This document shows positions 10,491-20,325 of a stretch of 64,000 nt of DNA, piece by piece (within the stretch, counting starts at the first letter, position 1; every line of letters starts with the position of its first letter). This DNA comes from Ursus arctos. Taxonomy: Eukaryota > Chordata > Mammalia > Carnivora > Ursidae. The stretch covers positions 9,872,566-9,936,565 of the forward strand of contig NC_079873.1 of assembly GCF_023065955.2 (NCBI RefSeq). The letters run 5' to 3'. A program made the translations under genes and the position numbers. The notes under the pieces are model-generated. The model was not told the DNA's origin. It made no database searches and saw only the letters and a list, made by a program, of their open reading frames with translations.

Positions 10491-10960
10491 ATAATGTTAC
10501 TCCTTACTTATTCCGTCAACCAAAACAGATTGAGTGTCTGCGGTGTATCAGGAGCTGTTCTAGGCCGTAGGACACAGCAGTGAAAAAAGTAGACAAACTT
10601 GCCTTCCTGTCCAGAACTGACATTCTAGTCTTGAACACAGAAAGCAGTAACAGGTTTATAGCAAAGGAAATAATGGCTAGCGCCATAGGGAGGGGTGATC
10701 GGGAGAGCCTGGGATGGAGTAGGGTTGCAGTTTTAAAAAGATCGTTCTAGAAGGCTTCACTGAGCCAGTGGTGCCTGAGGGAGGTGAGGGAGAAAGGCAT
10801 GGGGGCATCCGGGGAAAGGGGGCTCCAGGTATGGGGAAGAGCAGGGATAGAGGCTATTCTTGGACGGTCCAGGGGTCTGCAAGAAGGCCACTGTAGCTGG
10901 AGTGGGGAAGCAAAGGGCAGCACAGTAGGAAATGAGGTCGGGGAGGGGAAGGGAGCAACT
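10491..10960 (+). repeat. Ancient interspersed repeat (CAGCAGTGAA family)
   Basis: Blocks such as 'GACACAGCAGTGAAAAAAGT', 'GGAGGGGTGATCGGGAG', 'GGAGGTGAGGGAGAAAGGC' and 'GGCCACTGTAGCTGGAGTGG' recur in many mammalian genomes in this order. I cannot name the family with confidence. Copies of other parts lie at 23900-24745, 27265-27385 and 32020-32400. Confidence 0.5.
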
Positions 10961-11025
10961 ACACAACTTGGTGGGACTTGCCCCTGCCCACCTCGAGTGA
11001 GAATGGGAACCTCGCAAACGTTTTT

Positions 11026-11250
11026 TGGGCTTTTTAAAAATATTTTATTTATTTATTTGTTTGTTTGTTTGTTTGTTTAGAGAGCGCAGAAGTAGGAGGA
11101 GAGGCAGAGGGAGAGGGAGAGAGAAAATCTCAAGCAGACGTTGTGCTGAGCTCAGAGCCCAATGCAAGGCTTGATCTCACGCCCCTGATATCAGGGGCTG
11201 AGCCAAGATCAAGAGTTGGTCGCTTAACCCACTGAGCTGCCGAGGCGCCC
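11026..11250 (-). mobile_element. CAN-SINE with TTTG-expanded tail
   Basis: Reversed SINE. Its tail is expanded to (TTTA)n(TTTG)n at 11040-11079, and the head ends CTGAGCTGCCGAGGCGCCC. The flanks CCTCGCAAACGTTTT and CCTTGCAAGTATTTT form a diverged duplication. The middle 'TGATATCAGGGGCTGAG' departs from the common variant. Confidence 0.85.
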
Positions 11251-11266
11251 CCTTGCAAGTATTTTA

Positions 11267-11730
11267 TATGGAAGGTTAATAAGACCCGCATTTTACCAGC
11301 ACATTCTGACCGAGCCCAAACATTTGCTGCAGATCCTGGCGCTCTCTCTTTTTCCCCGTATTGATTTCTGCCCTAGGCCCTAGGCATGCAACCCTAGCAC
11401 GCACTGCTGAAACGTGGAATGTGGTCCATCTCTTTAGAGGTGCCCCTTATCCTATCGCCTGCTCTGCAACTGTTTCTTTACCCATTCGGCTACATAGAAG
11501 GACAGAGGGACTGTACGTTGAGCTTTCAGGAAAGCCACTGTGTGGATGAAAAAGATCGGTTTCTGGGCAATGTCTTCCATAAGGCAGATACCCCATGGAA
11601 ATGAAACACAGCTCTTCCTGAGAGCACATTCCATTTGTTTAGATTAGAACATCTCCTCACCGAAATGAAGACCTCCTCTTCCAGAGGTCTGCTGTGAGAC
11701 ATGGAGACCAGGAGAAATGCCTTCTAAACC
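11267..11730. other. Unique sequence, nothing recognised
   Basis: Overlapping 60-codon frames on both strands (11361-11634) cancel each other as evidence of coding. No repeat recognised. Confidence 0.45.
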
Positions 11731-11855
11731 CCTGCTGCTCCAAGTGTGGTCTGGGACCAGCAGCACCAACACCAACTGCAGAATCGCCAGCCCCAACCTT
11801 TTGATTCCAAAAGGGAGCTTCCCAAGGGATGAGGCTGTAGATCTCTTAAGGGCCA
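11731..11855 (+). repeat. MER5A fragment
   Basis: 'CCAAGTGTGGTCTGGGACC' and 'AGCAGCACCAACACCAACT' correspond to the 5' third of MER5A. The match decays after 11850 and no 3' terminal repeat is seen. An overlapping pair of 98-codon frames is a coincidence of this GC-balanced stretch. Confidence 0.5.
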
Positions 11856-12084
11856 ACTCTGGAAGTCACCCAGTAGGACTTCATAGCTTTCTATTGGTTC
11901 AAGCAAGTGACAAGGCCAAACTAGATTCGGCGGTGGGGGGAAGACGCCATCTCTTGAGGGCAAGGAATTCGCAGCCTTCTTTAATCCGTCCACAGGGAGT
12001 AACTGACATGTAGTGAGCAATTGTCATGTAAGGACTATTAGCCAGTATTACCCGATTCATCAGCTTTAAAATGCACTTTTTTTT

Positions 12085-12320
12085 TTTTTACATTTTATAG
12101 ATCCACAGAAAGTTGTTAAGATAGTACAGAAAGGTCCTGTGCACCCTTTCCTGGTTTTCTCCAGTGGGTAGACCGCACATAATTTTAGGACAATACTGAA
12201 GCTAAGAAATTGACATTGACGCAGTGTGTGTGTGTGGGGGGGTTCCATGTCATCTTAAAAGTGCACAAGTGACAGTTGTTGTGTGGTTGCCGTGTACTAG
12301 CACCACATTTCATCAGTTTT
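12085..12320 (-). repeat. Old L1-related fragment
   Basis: 'AGATAGTACAGAAAGGTCCTG' followed by TGCACCC resembles an old L1M 3' region often seen in mammals. The fragment is diverged and contains a short GT tract with a G run (12223-12241). Orientation and subfamily are tentative. Confidence 0.4.
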
Positions 12321-12321
12321 A

Positions 12322-12500
12322 TTTTTTTTTTTAAAGATTTTATTTATTTATTTGACAGCACAGGCAGAGAGAGCAGCAGGGAGAGGGAGAAGCAGACTCC
12401 CCACTGAGCAGGGAGCCCAATGCAGAGCTCCGTCTCAGGACCCAGGGATCACGCCCTGAGCCGAAGGCAGATGCTTAACGACTGAGCCACCCAGGCGCCC
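12322..12500 (-). mobile_element. CAN-SINE with 18-bp TSD
   Basis: Reversed SINE from (T)nAAAGATTTTATTTATTT to GAGCCACCCAGGCGCCC. Flanks CACATTTCATCAGTTTTA (12304-12321) and CACGTTTCATCAATTTTA (12501-12518) are an 18-bp duplication with two differences. Confidence 0.93.
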
Positions 12501-12531
12501 CACGTTTCATCAATTTTAAAATTCATGTCCT

Positions 12532-12715
12532 GGGGTACCCGGGTGGCTCAGTCATTAAGCGTCTGCCTTCGGCTCAGGGCATGATCATGGCGTTCTGGGA
12601 TCAAGCCCCGCATCAGGCTTCTCCACTGGGAGCCTGCTTCTTCCTCTCCCACTCCCCCTGCTTGTGTTCCCTCTCTCACTGGCTGTCTCTTTTTTGAATA
12701 AACAAATAAAATCTC

Positions 12716-12746
<31 letters not shown>

Positions 12747-12750
12747 AAAT
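12532..12750 (+). mobile_element. CAN-SINE with AAAT microsatellite tail
   Basis: Plus-strand SINE 31 bp after the previous, oppositely oriented one. The 3' tail has grown into (AAAT)n at 12717-12750. Flanks TTCATGTCCT (12522-12531) and TTCACGTCCT (12751-12760) are the duplication. The tail length is likely to vary between individuals. Confidence 0.92.
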
Positions 12751-12914
12751 TTCACGTCCTTTCACGTTTCACTTCTCTGAAATGAAAATGTGTCTTACAA
12801 TCAAACACATCTTACAATTAGAAGCATCATTTTTCTTTTCCTAGTAGTATATAAAATAATGGTGGGTTCTACAGTATCTACATAGAATGTCTTAGGTTCC
12901 ATAAAATATTGTAT

Positions 12915-13055
12915 TGGCCCACTTTCCAGACAAACTGAGGCACAGAGAGGTTAAGAAGTCCTCCCAAGGCCACACAGTGAGTAGGGCTGTGGATGGGAAC
13001 ACAGGGACAGAATTCAAACCCAGGCACTGTGGCCCTAGAGCCAGTATGCTCACCT
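12915..13055 (-). repeat. MIR, reversed
   Basis: 'GAGGCACAGAGAGGTTAAGA', then 'CAAGGCCACACAGTGAGTA' and AATTCAAACCCAGGC are the reverse of the MIR core and tRNA-like head. Well preserved for the family. Confidence 0.8.
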
Positions 13056-13626
13056 ATACTCTCTTGGAAGGGAGTTATAACATGATCATACAGAGCATCT
13101 TCTATATTTAGCATGGCATTGGTGAGGTTTAGCGAAAAGTATGTAAAGAGACAAACCCCTACTCTTTGGGTCCAGATCCCGCATGCTTACCCTACACTAC
13201 ATTCCTCACCACAGAGCTAGCTAGCATCCCATGCATTCTGTGGGTGTACTTTTCCTGATTGCGAAACTGTATGAATTTGAAAGTTCCCAGGAGCGACAAG
13301 CTCATGAGCTCTTTGATGTGAAGCTTGAAGCAACGGTGCACCCCACAATGTCCTTTGACTTCTAGCTCAATGACACTTTCTTCCTTAGTGGGACACATTC
13401 AACCCTGAGTTTAATCAATTCTCTGTGGAGATAAGAAATTGAGTAGGAAAGAATGAAGTTAAGAAAATAGGAGGTGATTTGTTTGACTTTCATATATGTG
13501 ATGGAAATAATGCAAATTCTGGAGACAGGCAGACCACCTATGGATTGAAAAAATTAATTTTTTAAATTGTAAAGCCATTTCAGCCACTTCTTACAGATGA
13601 CACCTCCCTTTTTTGCACCCCTCTTT
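13056..13626. other. Unique sequence, nothing recognised
   Basis: No repeat family or exon-like segment that I can support. Confidence 0.45.
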
Positions 13627-13652
13627 TTTTGCATTTTACTTAAAATGCAAAA
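13627..13652. repeat. Perfect 12-bp inverted repeat, 2-nt loop
   Basis: TTTTGCATTTTA and its exact reverse complement TAAAATGCAAAA are separated only by CT. Each arm contains an octamer-like ATGCAAAA. It could be a cruciform or a paired POU-factor site, but it lies 12 bp from a long microsatellite and may be chance. The palindrome is directly visible; function is inference. Confidence 0.6.
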
Positions 13653-13664
13653 GACAGAGAGAGG

Positions 13665-13666
13665 GA

Positions 13667-13734
<68 letters not shown>

Positions 13735-13755
13735 AAAGAAAAGAAAAGAAAAGAA

Positions 13756-13807
<52 letters not shown>

Positions 13808-13823
13808 AAAGAAAGAAAGAAAG
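13665..13823 (+). repeat. (GAAA)n microsatellite with AAAAG core
   Basis: About 159 bp of pure purine, (GAAA)n interrupted by a run of AAAAG units at about 13732-13760 and one near 13807. Open frames of Lys-Glu-Arg (plus) or Phe-Leu-Ser (minus) across it are translation artefacts. Tracts of this kind form H-DNA and are usually hypervariable. Confidence 0.97.
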
Positions 13824-14499
13824 ATTATTCATCAGTAGGTTGGAGCTAAATATGATGCTTACTACATAGACCACCACCAAGAAAAGTGGAAATTAGTTTA
13901 ACCAGATGGGGTATATACAAAACTAATTACAGATCACAAATTTAAACTTTGTTCCCCAGGCAGCTCTTTGAAATCCTAATCTCTAACTTGGGGCTAACAA
14001 CCAAAAAACACAGCTGGTCATTTAAGAAAGCTGGGATTGGATGCCACTTGCTTTGTATTTTAAATTCAATGCAAAACAACAGGCCTACCTGCTTTAAAAG
14101 CTACTCATTCTTCCTTTCATCATGATTTCTTTGATATGAGCTGTTCTGTGGGTCAAGAAATATACCAAATCTAGAATAATTTAGGTCTGTTGACAAGGTA
14201 AAGGCAATTATCTAGACCAACTGGGAAACTGTTGCTTCAACTAATCATTTCTGTATAATTGGTTACATCTTGTCTAGGCTTGTGTGGTCACAGAATATAC
14301 TTGAAATAAGAAAGAATGGTTTTTATCAACTTTGCCAAATAAAAAGGGGCCAAATACACAGGAATTTGCTTGGGGTCAATGTCCAGTTTGTTGAACTAGA
14401 GAAGGTGGCAGAAGACTTGATTTTTATAATCTAATCTTTGAAGTGGCATATCGTAAGTCAAATAGATAATATTTTATCTAACACTCAACCGAAAGCCAC
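13824..14499. other. Unique sequence, nothing recognised
   Basis: AT-rich DNA without an identifiable repeat, exon or RNA gene. Confidence 0.45.
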
Positions 14500-14645
14500 A
14501 TCATCTCATTGAATTTGTACCGTAACCCGCTAAGGTAAATGCCATCATCCCCATTTTACGGATGAGAAACTCTATCTCAGAAAGGTTAAGTCATTTTTCC
14601 AAGTCCACACACTAATAAAAGACAGGTCAGGCTCCAAACCATTAT
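14500..14645 (-). repeat. MIR, reversed
   Basis: 'CCCATTTTACGGATGAGAAAC', 'CAGAAAGGTTAAGTCATTTT' and TCCACACACTAATAAA follow the reversed MIR core and head. The right end is lost. Confidence 0.75.
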
Positions 14646-15486
14646 ATCATATGTGACTCATTATATCTGTTTCTGTTTTAAGCATGTAAACATGAATTTC
14701 AAAACCTATCAGACCCCAATAATTTGGGGTAAGGGGTTGTAGGCCTGTATTTTATTAAGATTTCCATTTACAGTTCTAGTATTTTAGGAATTAGACTTCA
14801 GTGAGATGGAAAAACTAGCCAAGAGGTAATAGGGTCCATTTTCTGTTCCAGGGTCACAGAACTGTGCTATTTTGCAGTACTTGCCTAGTTGGGATTAACC
14901 ACATAAAGGCAGTCCTCACCCACATTGACCTGATTTTTTTTTTTCAATTTTAGAAAGCATATATAGTGTTCTTTAAGTCCCTCAGCAGGGTCTAGGGTAG
15001 CATCCTATAATCCAACACATTAATATTCGTGCAGTGAAATGTATGAATATTCACCCTAAATGGGAAAAAAGACTATAAATAGCCCCCAGATGATTGAAGT
15101 CAAGTTCTGCTGATAAATCACTGATGAAAAAAACTTGGACTTTTCAAAGCACTTAGGTCATGGGACTGTGCATAAAGAGTTGTAGACCTATATGTTAAAT
15201 ATTTCTTTACCATTTAGAAATCGAATTCTGAGGAATCCCAGCCACTGATTCAAGAAAGTTCTCCCTTTTCCAATAACTACGTGGCACATTGGGCTTCCAA
15301 TGTGCCCCCTTCCCAATGTGTGCAGTTCAGCTACGTGCCACCCTCCGTGAGAACATTAGAGCTCAAGGTGGGTGGGCTGTATGAAATCTGCTTGTTATCT
15401 ACTGGAGTTGACCTCCAATAAAGCCTATTTCATATTTATATCTGCTGGTGCTAGTGGTATGTATGGCTGTGTCCCCTCCGCACAAA
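14646..15486. other. Unique sequence, nothing recognised
   Basis: No repeat, RNA gene or supported exon. A short local direct repeat of 'AATGTG' type occurs near 15285-15320 (CACATTGGGCTTCCAATGTGC). Confidence 0.45.
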
Positions 15487-16190
15487 ACCAGAGAACTACT
15501 CGGCTAGAAGGAACCTTCAAATTCATCTAGTCTAATTCCCTGTCATGGCAGCTTACAGCATGCCCCCTATGGTCCCTACCTCTTGGTATTAACACCCTAG
15601 TATAGGTCCCTTTGACTGACAGAATACAAAAAAAGTCTTGATACGCCACTTCAGAGATTAGGTTATAAAAGATATCATAGCTTCCATCTCTCTCCCTCCC
15701 TCTCCCTGTGCCTCCCTTCCTCATCACTAGCTCTGGGGGAAGCCAAGTGGCCATGCTGTAAGAATATTTAAGCTGCCTTATGGAGAGTTCGTGGGTGAGG
15801 AACCCAGACCTCCTGCCAACAGCCGTGTGAGTGCACCATCTTGGAGGTATATCCTCCAGCCCCAGTCGAGTCTTCAGATGATCGCAGCCCTGGATCACAT
15901 CTTGGCTGCAGCCTTCTGAGACACCCTGAACTGGAACCATTCAACTAGGCTGCATCCAGTTCCCGATCTACAGGAACTCTGAGCTAATAAACGTGTTTTG
16001 TTTTTTTGTTTTGTTTTGTTTTAAGCCACTAAATTCTGACAGAATTTTGTTATGCAACAGTGCATAACTAATACATTCCCCCCATTTGACAGAGGAGAAG
16101 ACTGGGTCCTAGAGACATGAGGAGATGCTCCAGGACCCCTCTAGTCCCATGACTCCAAGGGCCACCCTAGCTCATTCTGCTTCTGTGGAA
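15487..16190 (-). repeat. MIR/MIR3-type repeat split by an LTR
   Basis: The left piece (15487-15540: AGAAGGAACCTTCAAATTCA to TCTAGTCTAATTCCC) and right piece (16081-16190: CCCATTTGACAGAGGAGAAG) join into one reversed MIR-class element if the LTR and one TTCCC copy are removed. This dates the LTR as younger than the MIR. Confidence 0.65.
15541..16075 (+). mobile_element. MaLR-type solo LTR with perfect TSD
   Basis: A 535-bp unit starts TGTCATGGCAGC and ends CTAATACA. It is flanked by identical TTCCC at 15536-15540 and 16076-16080. Features shared with MLT1-like LTRs are 'GGGGGAAGCCAAGTGGCCAT', 'GGAACTCTGAGCTAATAAA' and TTTAAGCCACTAAATTCTG. The TTTTGTTTTG run is an expanded T-rich segment after the polyadenylation signal. 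Subfamily is not certain. Confidence 0.8.
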
Positions 16191-17019
16191 TGGGCAGAAT
16201 GACTCTAATTTTTTATGATCTTGGGTGCCACTTCCCAGAATCTTCTGTTTTCTCACAAAGAAACTAGAAGCCCCTGGAAAATCTGGCCAATAACTCAGCT
16301 GTGAAAAGGAAAGTTTGGCACAGATGTCCTGGTTCTGGAGGGAGTCTGCCCACTTGCTAAATTTCCCGAAATAACCTTCTTTTGTGGGTTTGTTTTTCAG
16401 GAGATCGTTTTTGTTTTTTCTTGTAAGGGTGAAACTTTCTAGACTGCAGTTGTTAAGTCAGGGAAAATGAGAAAGCATCTAGCCCCTTTCCTGTCCTTGG
16501 TGTGGAAGAGCATGCTCTTAATCACCTGTCCACTCTCTCACAGATTTTATGTCAGTGTTGGCTCTGACCAAGCCTGTGAGCTGGCGTCAGACAGGAGACC
16601 TGCAGCTGGCCCCCTGGTCATGTTACTGGATGAGTGATTGCATTCCCTGCTCTAATGCTGAGTGTCTTCTCCCACCAGCTGCAGTTTGCATACAGGACGC
16701 ATTTCCTGTCTGAAGCCCCTGTCTGCCTCTCATATCTCCATAAGCCATATGCTTGTGTGCTTTAAGTACAGATGGAGACATTAGTCACATAATTCATCAC
16801 ATGGGAAAATTCAGAGGCGGCTATTTTATTTCAATATGAGAATTAATTTCTACCTTTGGTACCGGTAGAAAAAAATCCAGAAATGTCAGTGGGAATTGTA
16901 GGTGGACTATCTACCCTTGCTTAATTTTACTGGGTTCTTTTTTTTTTCAAGGTTAAAATGTGGCATGACACATGCAGAAATTATAGAACAATACATAAGC
17001 CTGGTCTGGTAGATTTATT
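16191..17019. other. Unique sequence, nothing recognised
   Basis: No repeat family, exon or RNA gene that I can support. Confidence 0.45.
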
Positions 17020-17513
17020 GCAGGGAAGGCCCCACTTCTTCGCCCCTTCATGTACGCTCACTCTTTGGCCTGTGACTTGGTGGTATCTTCCTTAACAGGC
17101 AGTATCTATTCCCCATCCCCTGAATCTAGGCTGGCCTCATGACTTGCTTTGTTCCAGTAGAATGTGACAGAAGTGGCTGTGTGGTGGTTCTAAGCCTTGG
17201 CCTCAAGAGGTCTTGGAGCTTCCTTTTCCTTTCTCATAAGCTTGCGTCTATCATGTGAATATGTCTGGACTAGCCAGTGATCAGCCAGCCAGGCAATTCC
17301 CAGACATAACGAGAAAGCCCAGCCAAGAGCAGCAGAGCTACCAACTTGACCCACATCTGACCACAAATGCATGCAGAAGCACAGCAAAAATAAAGAACCG
17401 CCCAGTCATCCTGTAGACTCCTGAGCAACGATAAATGACTGGCTTTTAAGCCACTGAGTTTGGGGATAATTTGTTATGCAGCATTATTTGTGGCAATAGA
17501 TAGCCGATAGACA
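17020..17513 (+). mobile_element. MLT1-like (MaLR) solo LTR
   Basis: 'CACTCTTTGGCCTGTGACTT', 'GACTTGCTTTGTTCCAGTAG', 'GGCTTTTAAGCCACTGAGTT' and 'TTGTTATGCAGCATTA' with an end at GATAGACA follow the older MLT1 subfamilies. The left boundary is approximate. Diverged more than the LTR at 15541. Confidence 0.7.
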
Positions 17514-17771
17514 AAGGCCAGGGGCTTTTTGGTATTGTGTGGCGTGCTCAGGCCCCAGGCTGGAGGCAGGCCATGAGACGTTTCCAGAGAGAGAGCTCTG
17601 CATGTCCCGTCTTGGGGGTTAGGAGCCTGACTGTCAGTCTGAGGCCCCAGTCAGAGGCAGGGTCTTAGATACTCCCCATCAGTGTGCAGACTTCCAAGTC
17701 ACCGTCCTGTTTGCAGCCCAGGGCTTGAATGTCCTTCTTCCAGAGCCCAGTCCCAGCGATTCAACATTTCT

Positions 17772-17969
17772 TTTTTTTTTTTTTAAAGATTTTATTTATT
17801 TATTTGATATAGAGACAGCCAGTGAGAGAGGGAACACAAGCAGGGGGAGTGGGAGAGGGAGAAGCAGGCTCCCAGCAGAGGAGCCTGATGTGGGGCTCAA
17901 TCCCAGAACACTGGGATCACGCCCTGAGCTGAAGGCAGACGCTTAACGACTGCGCTACCCAAGCGCCCC
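17772..17969 (-). mobile_element. Young CAN-SINE with perfect 15-bp TSD
   Basis: Reversed SINE of the 'CAGCCAGTGAGAGAGGGAAC' variant with a 16-nt T run. The duplication CGATTCAACATTTCT is identical at 17757-17771 and 17970-17984. Low divergence plus a perfect duplication point to a recent insertion. The head ends TGCGCTACCCAAGCGCCCC rather than GAGCCACCC. Confidence 0.95.
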
Positions 17970-17984
17970 CGATTCAACATTTCT

Positions 17985-19288
17985 AGAGTAAAGACCTCCT
18001 ACCCTCAGCCAGGGGTCTAACTGCATCGTATAGCTATGTTTAACAAATCCACCTAGTTTCAGCTGCACCTGCCTCCTGTTTCCAGAGGGACCTGGTTCTA
18101 CCAGTTACTGAACGTCTGGAAGGGGGAGCTCTTGTTTTGACTTGAGTTTGTTTTCAGCTTTCCCTGCTGCCAGTTTAGAGCTCCCTGGTCAGATGAGGCA
18201 AAAGCCTTAAAACAGAGCAAACTATCAGGCTTCCCTCCTGGAAAGGACTGGGCATCTGTGCAGGGGAGGGGAAGGGTGAACCTGGGCCCCGGTGTCTTAA
18301 GTTCACAGGTAAGAATGACCCAGGGCAAAAGAGGATTGATTGAAGCAATGTAACGGCAAATAGCCATGGAAGAGATACTTAGAGTCTTTAAATTTAGCTT
18401 CAGCAACATTTTTAGTGACTAGCAAGAAAAAAATACTAAATTGAAACTTATAAACAAAGACCTGCTTTGATGAAATCTCTCAACCGTTTATAGCTCCCGT
18501 CTTCCTAATTCTATCCCAGTGCCTAAAATTCACTTACACCCTAAAACTATCAATGTGTATTTAGGTCTGAGTTTTTCTGAAAGTTGTTTTCCCGTCATTG
18601 ATCAAGGTTAGATCCCGTGTGGGAGCTATTACATACTTAGTATTTTTGTTAAGTATTATCTGTGCTTTTCCAAGGTTTTCTTCAAAAATTATTTCCTGGG
18701 TGCTGTCCCAAAAATCAACAAAAGAAACAAAAAACAGAAAAATGGTCATGGTCACTGCAAAATACAAACAGTTCCGGAACTCCCTTCTTCTCATCTTTCT
18801 TCCCCCACACTTGTTTTCCCACTGGATCCAGTTCCTCAGATAATCATTTTTAAGTAAATGTTATATGAAGAGGGAAATGGATACTACACTAAAATGATCA
18901 GACCACCTCTTGCAAATACCCATCCAGGCATAGACAGATTGTGGTGTCCGCTACACAATGTCCTTAGAGTAGATGCCCTCTTAGTTTCTACAGGTTTTTG
19001 TTTCGTTGTCTGGGGGCTGCTGGCAGGAGATCCCGGCTGCAGGGACTCACGACACTTCCCCCCTGACCATTCCCTTTAACTGCTGTCCTCTGACCTCACT
19101 GCAGTGTTTGTTTGAAATGTGATTTTCCTGCTCATTTTGCTCTTGCACATTTAGCAAGTACTCTTTCCTTCCTCGGTGATCCTGTGTCTGACCCTCCCCT
19201 AGCTTGTAACCAGAGCAGACATTTTCATTGTCCTTGTAAATTCTAACCCCATTTTGGAATGTAGGCTCCTGCATGATTTATTCAGTAC
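17985..19288. other. Unique sequence; weak exon-like segment
   Basis: No repeat recognised in 1.3 kb. On the minus strand a 77-codon frame (18561-18794) begins with a hydrophobic run of about 20 residues. It includes a T-rich tract ending ACAG that mimics a splice acceptor, followed by a GTATGT donor-like site. I do not recognise a protein and regard it as chance. Confidence 0.45.
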
Positions 19289-19289
19289 T

Positions 19290-20325
19290 TTTTTAAAAAA
19301 AAAAATTGAGGTAGAATTGATAATATAACATTGTATTAGTTTCAGATGCACAACATAACGATTGGTATTTGTAAACAGTGCAGAACGATTACCACAATAA
19401 GTCTGTTAACATCCAGCACCACATGTTGTGATGAGAACTTTGAAGATCTACTCGCTTAACAACATTGCAATAGGCAATACAGTATTATTAACTACAGTCA
19501 CTTTGAAATGACAGCTGCACAGTAAACCTCCATGACTTAATTTTTTCATAACTGGAAGTTTGTAACTTTTGACCCCCTTCACCCATTTCGCCCACCCCCT
19601 ACCCCTCACCTCTCACGACCACCAATCTTTTGTCCGTATCCATGAGCTTGGTTTTAGATTCCACGTGTAAGTGAGATCATATGGTAATCATCTTTCTCTT
19701 TCGAACTTATTTCACTTAGCATGATATCTTCTAGGTCCATCCATGTTGTCCCAAATGGCAGGATTTCATTTTTTATGGCTGAATAATATTCCATCCTATG
19801 TATGTATCATATTTTCTTTATCCTTTCGTCTATCAGTGAACACTAAGGGTGTAACCATATCTTGGCTACTGTAAATAATGCTGCAGTGGACATGGGGCTG
19901 CATATATCTTCTCAAGTTAGCGTTTTTCTTTTCTTTGGATAAATACCCAGAAGTGGCATTACTGGACATATGGTAATTTTATTTTTAATTTTTTGAGGAA
20001 CCTCCATACTGTTTTCCACAGTGGCTGCACCAGTTTGCATTCCCATCAACAGGGCACAAGGGCTCCTTTTTCTGCACATCCTCACCGACACTTGTTGTTT
20101 CTTGTGGTTTTGATTTTAGCCATTCTGACAGGTGTGAGGTGATGTGTCACTGTGGTTTTGGTTCGCATTTCCCTGATGATGAATGATGTTGAGTATCTTT
20201 GCATGTGTCTGTTGGCCATCTGGATGTCTTCTTTGAAAAAATGTCTATTTAGATCCTCTGCCCAGTTTTTAATCAGACTGGGTTTTTTTTGCTATTGAGT
20301 TAGATACTTGGTATTTTTATTAAAG
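19290..20325 (-). mobile_element. L1 3'-end fragment, reversed
   Basis: It starts with a T/A run and 'TTGAGGTAGAATTGATAATA' (reversed 3' UTR). It continues through 'TTTATGGCTGAATAATATTC' and 'CACAGTGGCTGCACCAGTTT' (reversed ORF2 C-terminal region) to 'GATGTCTTCTTTGAAAAAATG'. This is the common 5'-truncated form of an L1M-class element. About 12 CpG in 1,036 bp, normal for an old L1. Confidence 0.88.

Noticed and set aside
13554..13880. Open frames of 78-108 codons rich in Lys-Glu-Arg or Phe-Leu-Ser
   Set aside because: They are translations of the (GAAA)n microsatellite and exist in several frames on both strands.
18561..18794. Frame with a hydrophobic N-terminal segment that looks like a type II membrane protein
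   Set aside because: The hydrophobic run is a T-rich tract; I could not match it to any glycosyltransferase or other family, and upstream and downstream context is not coding.
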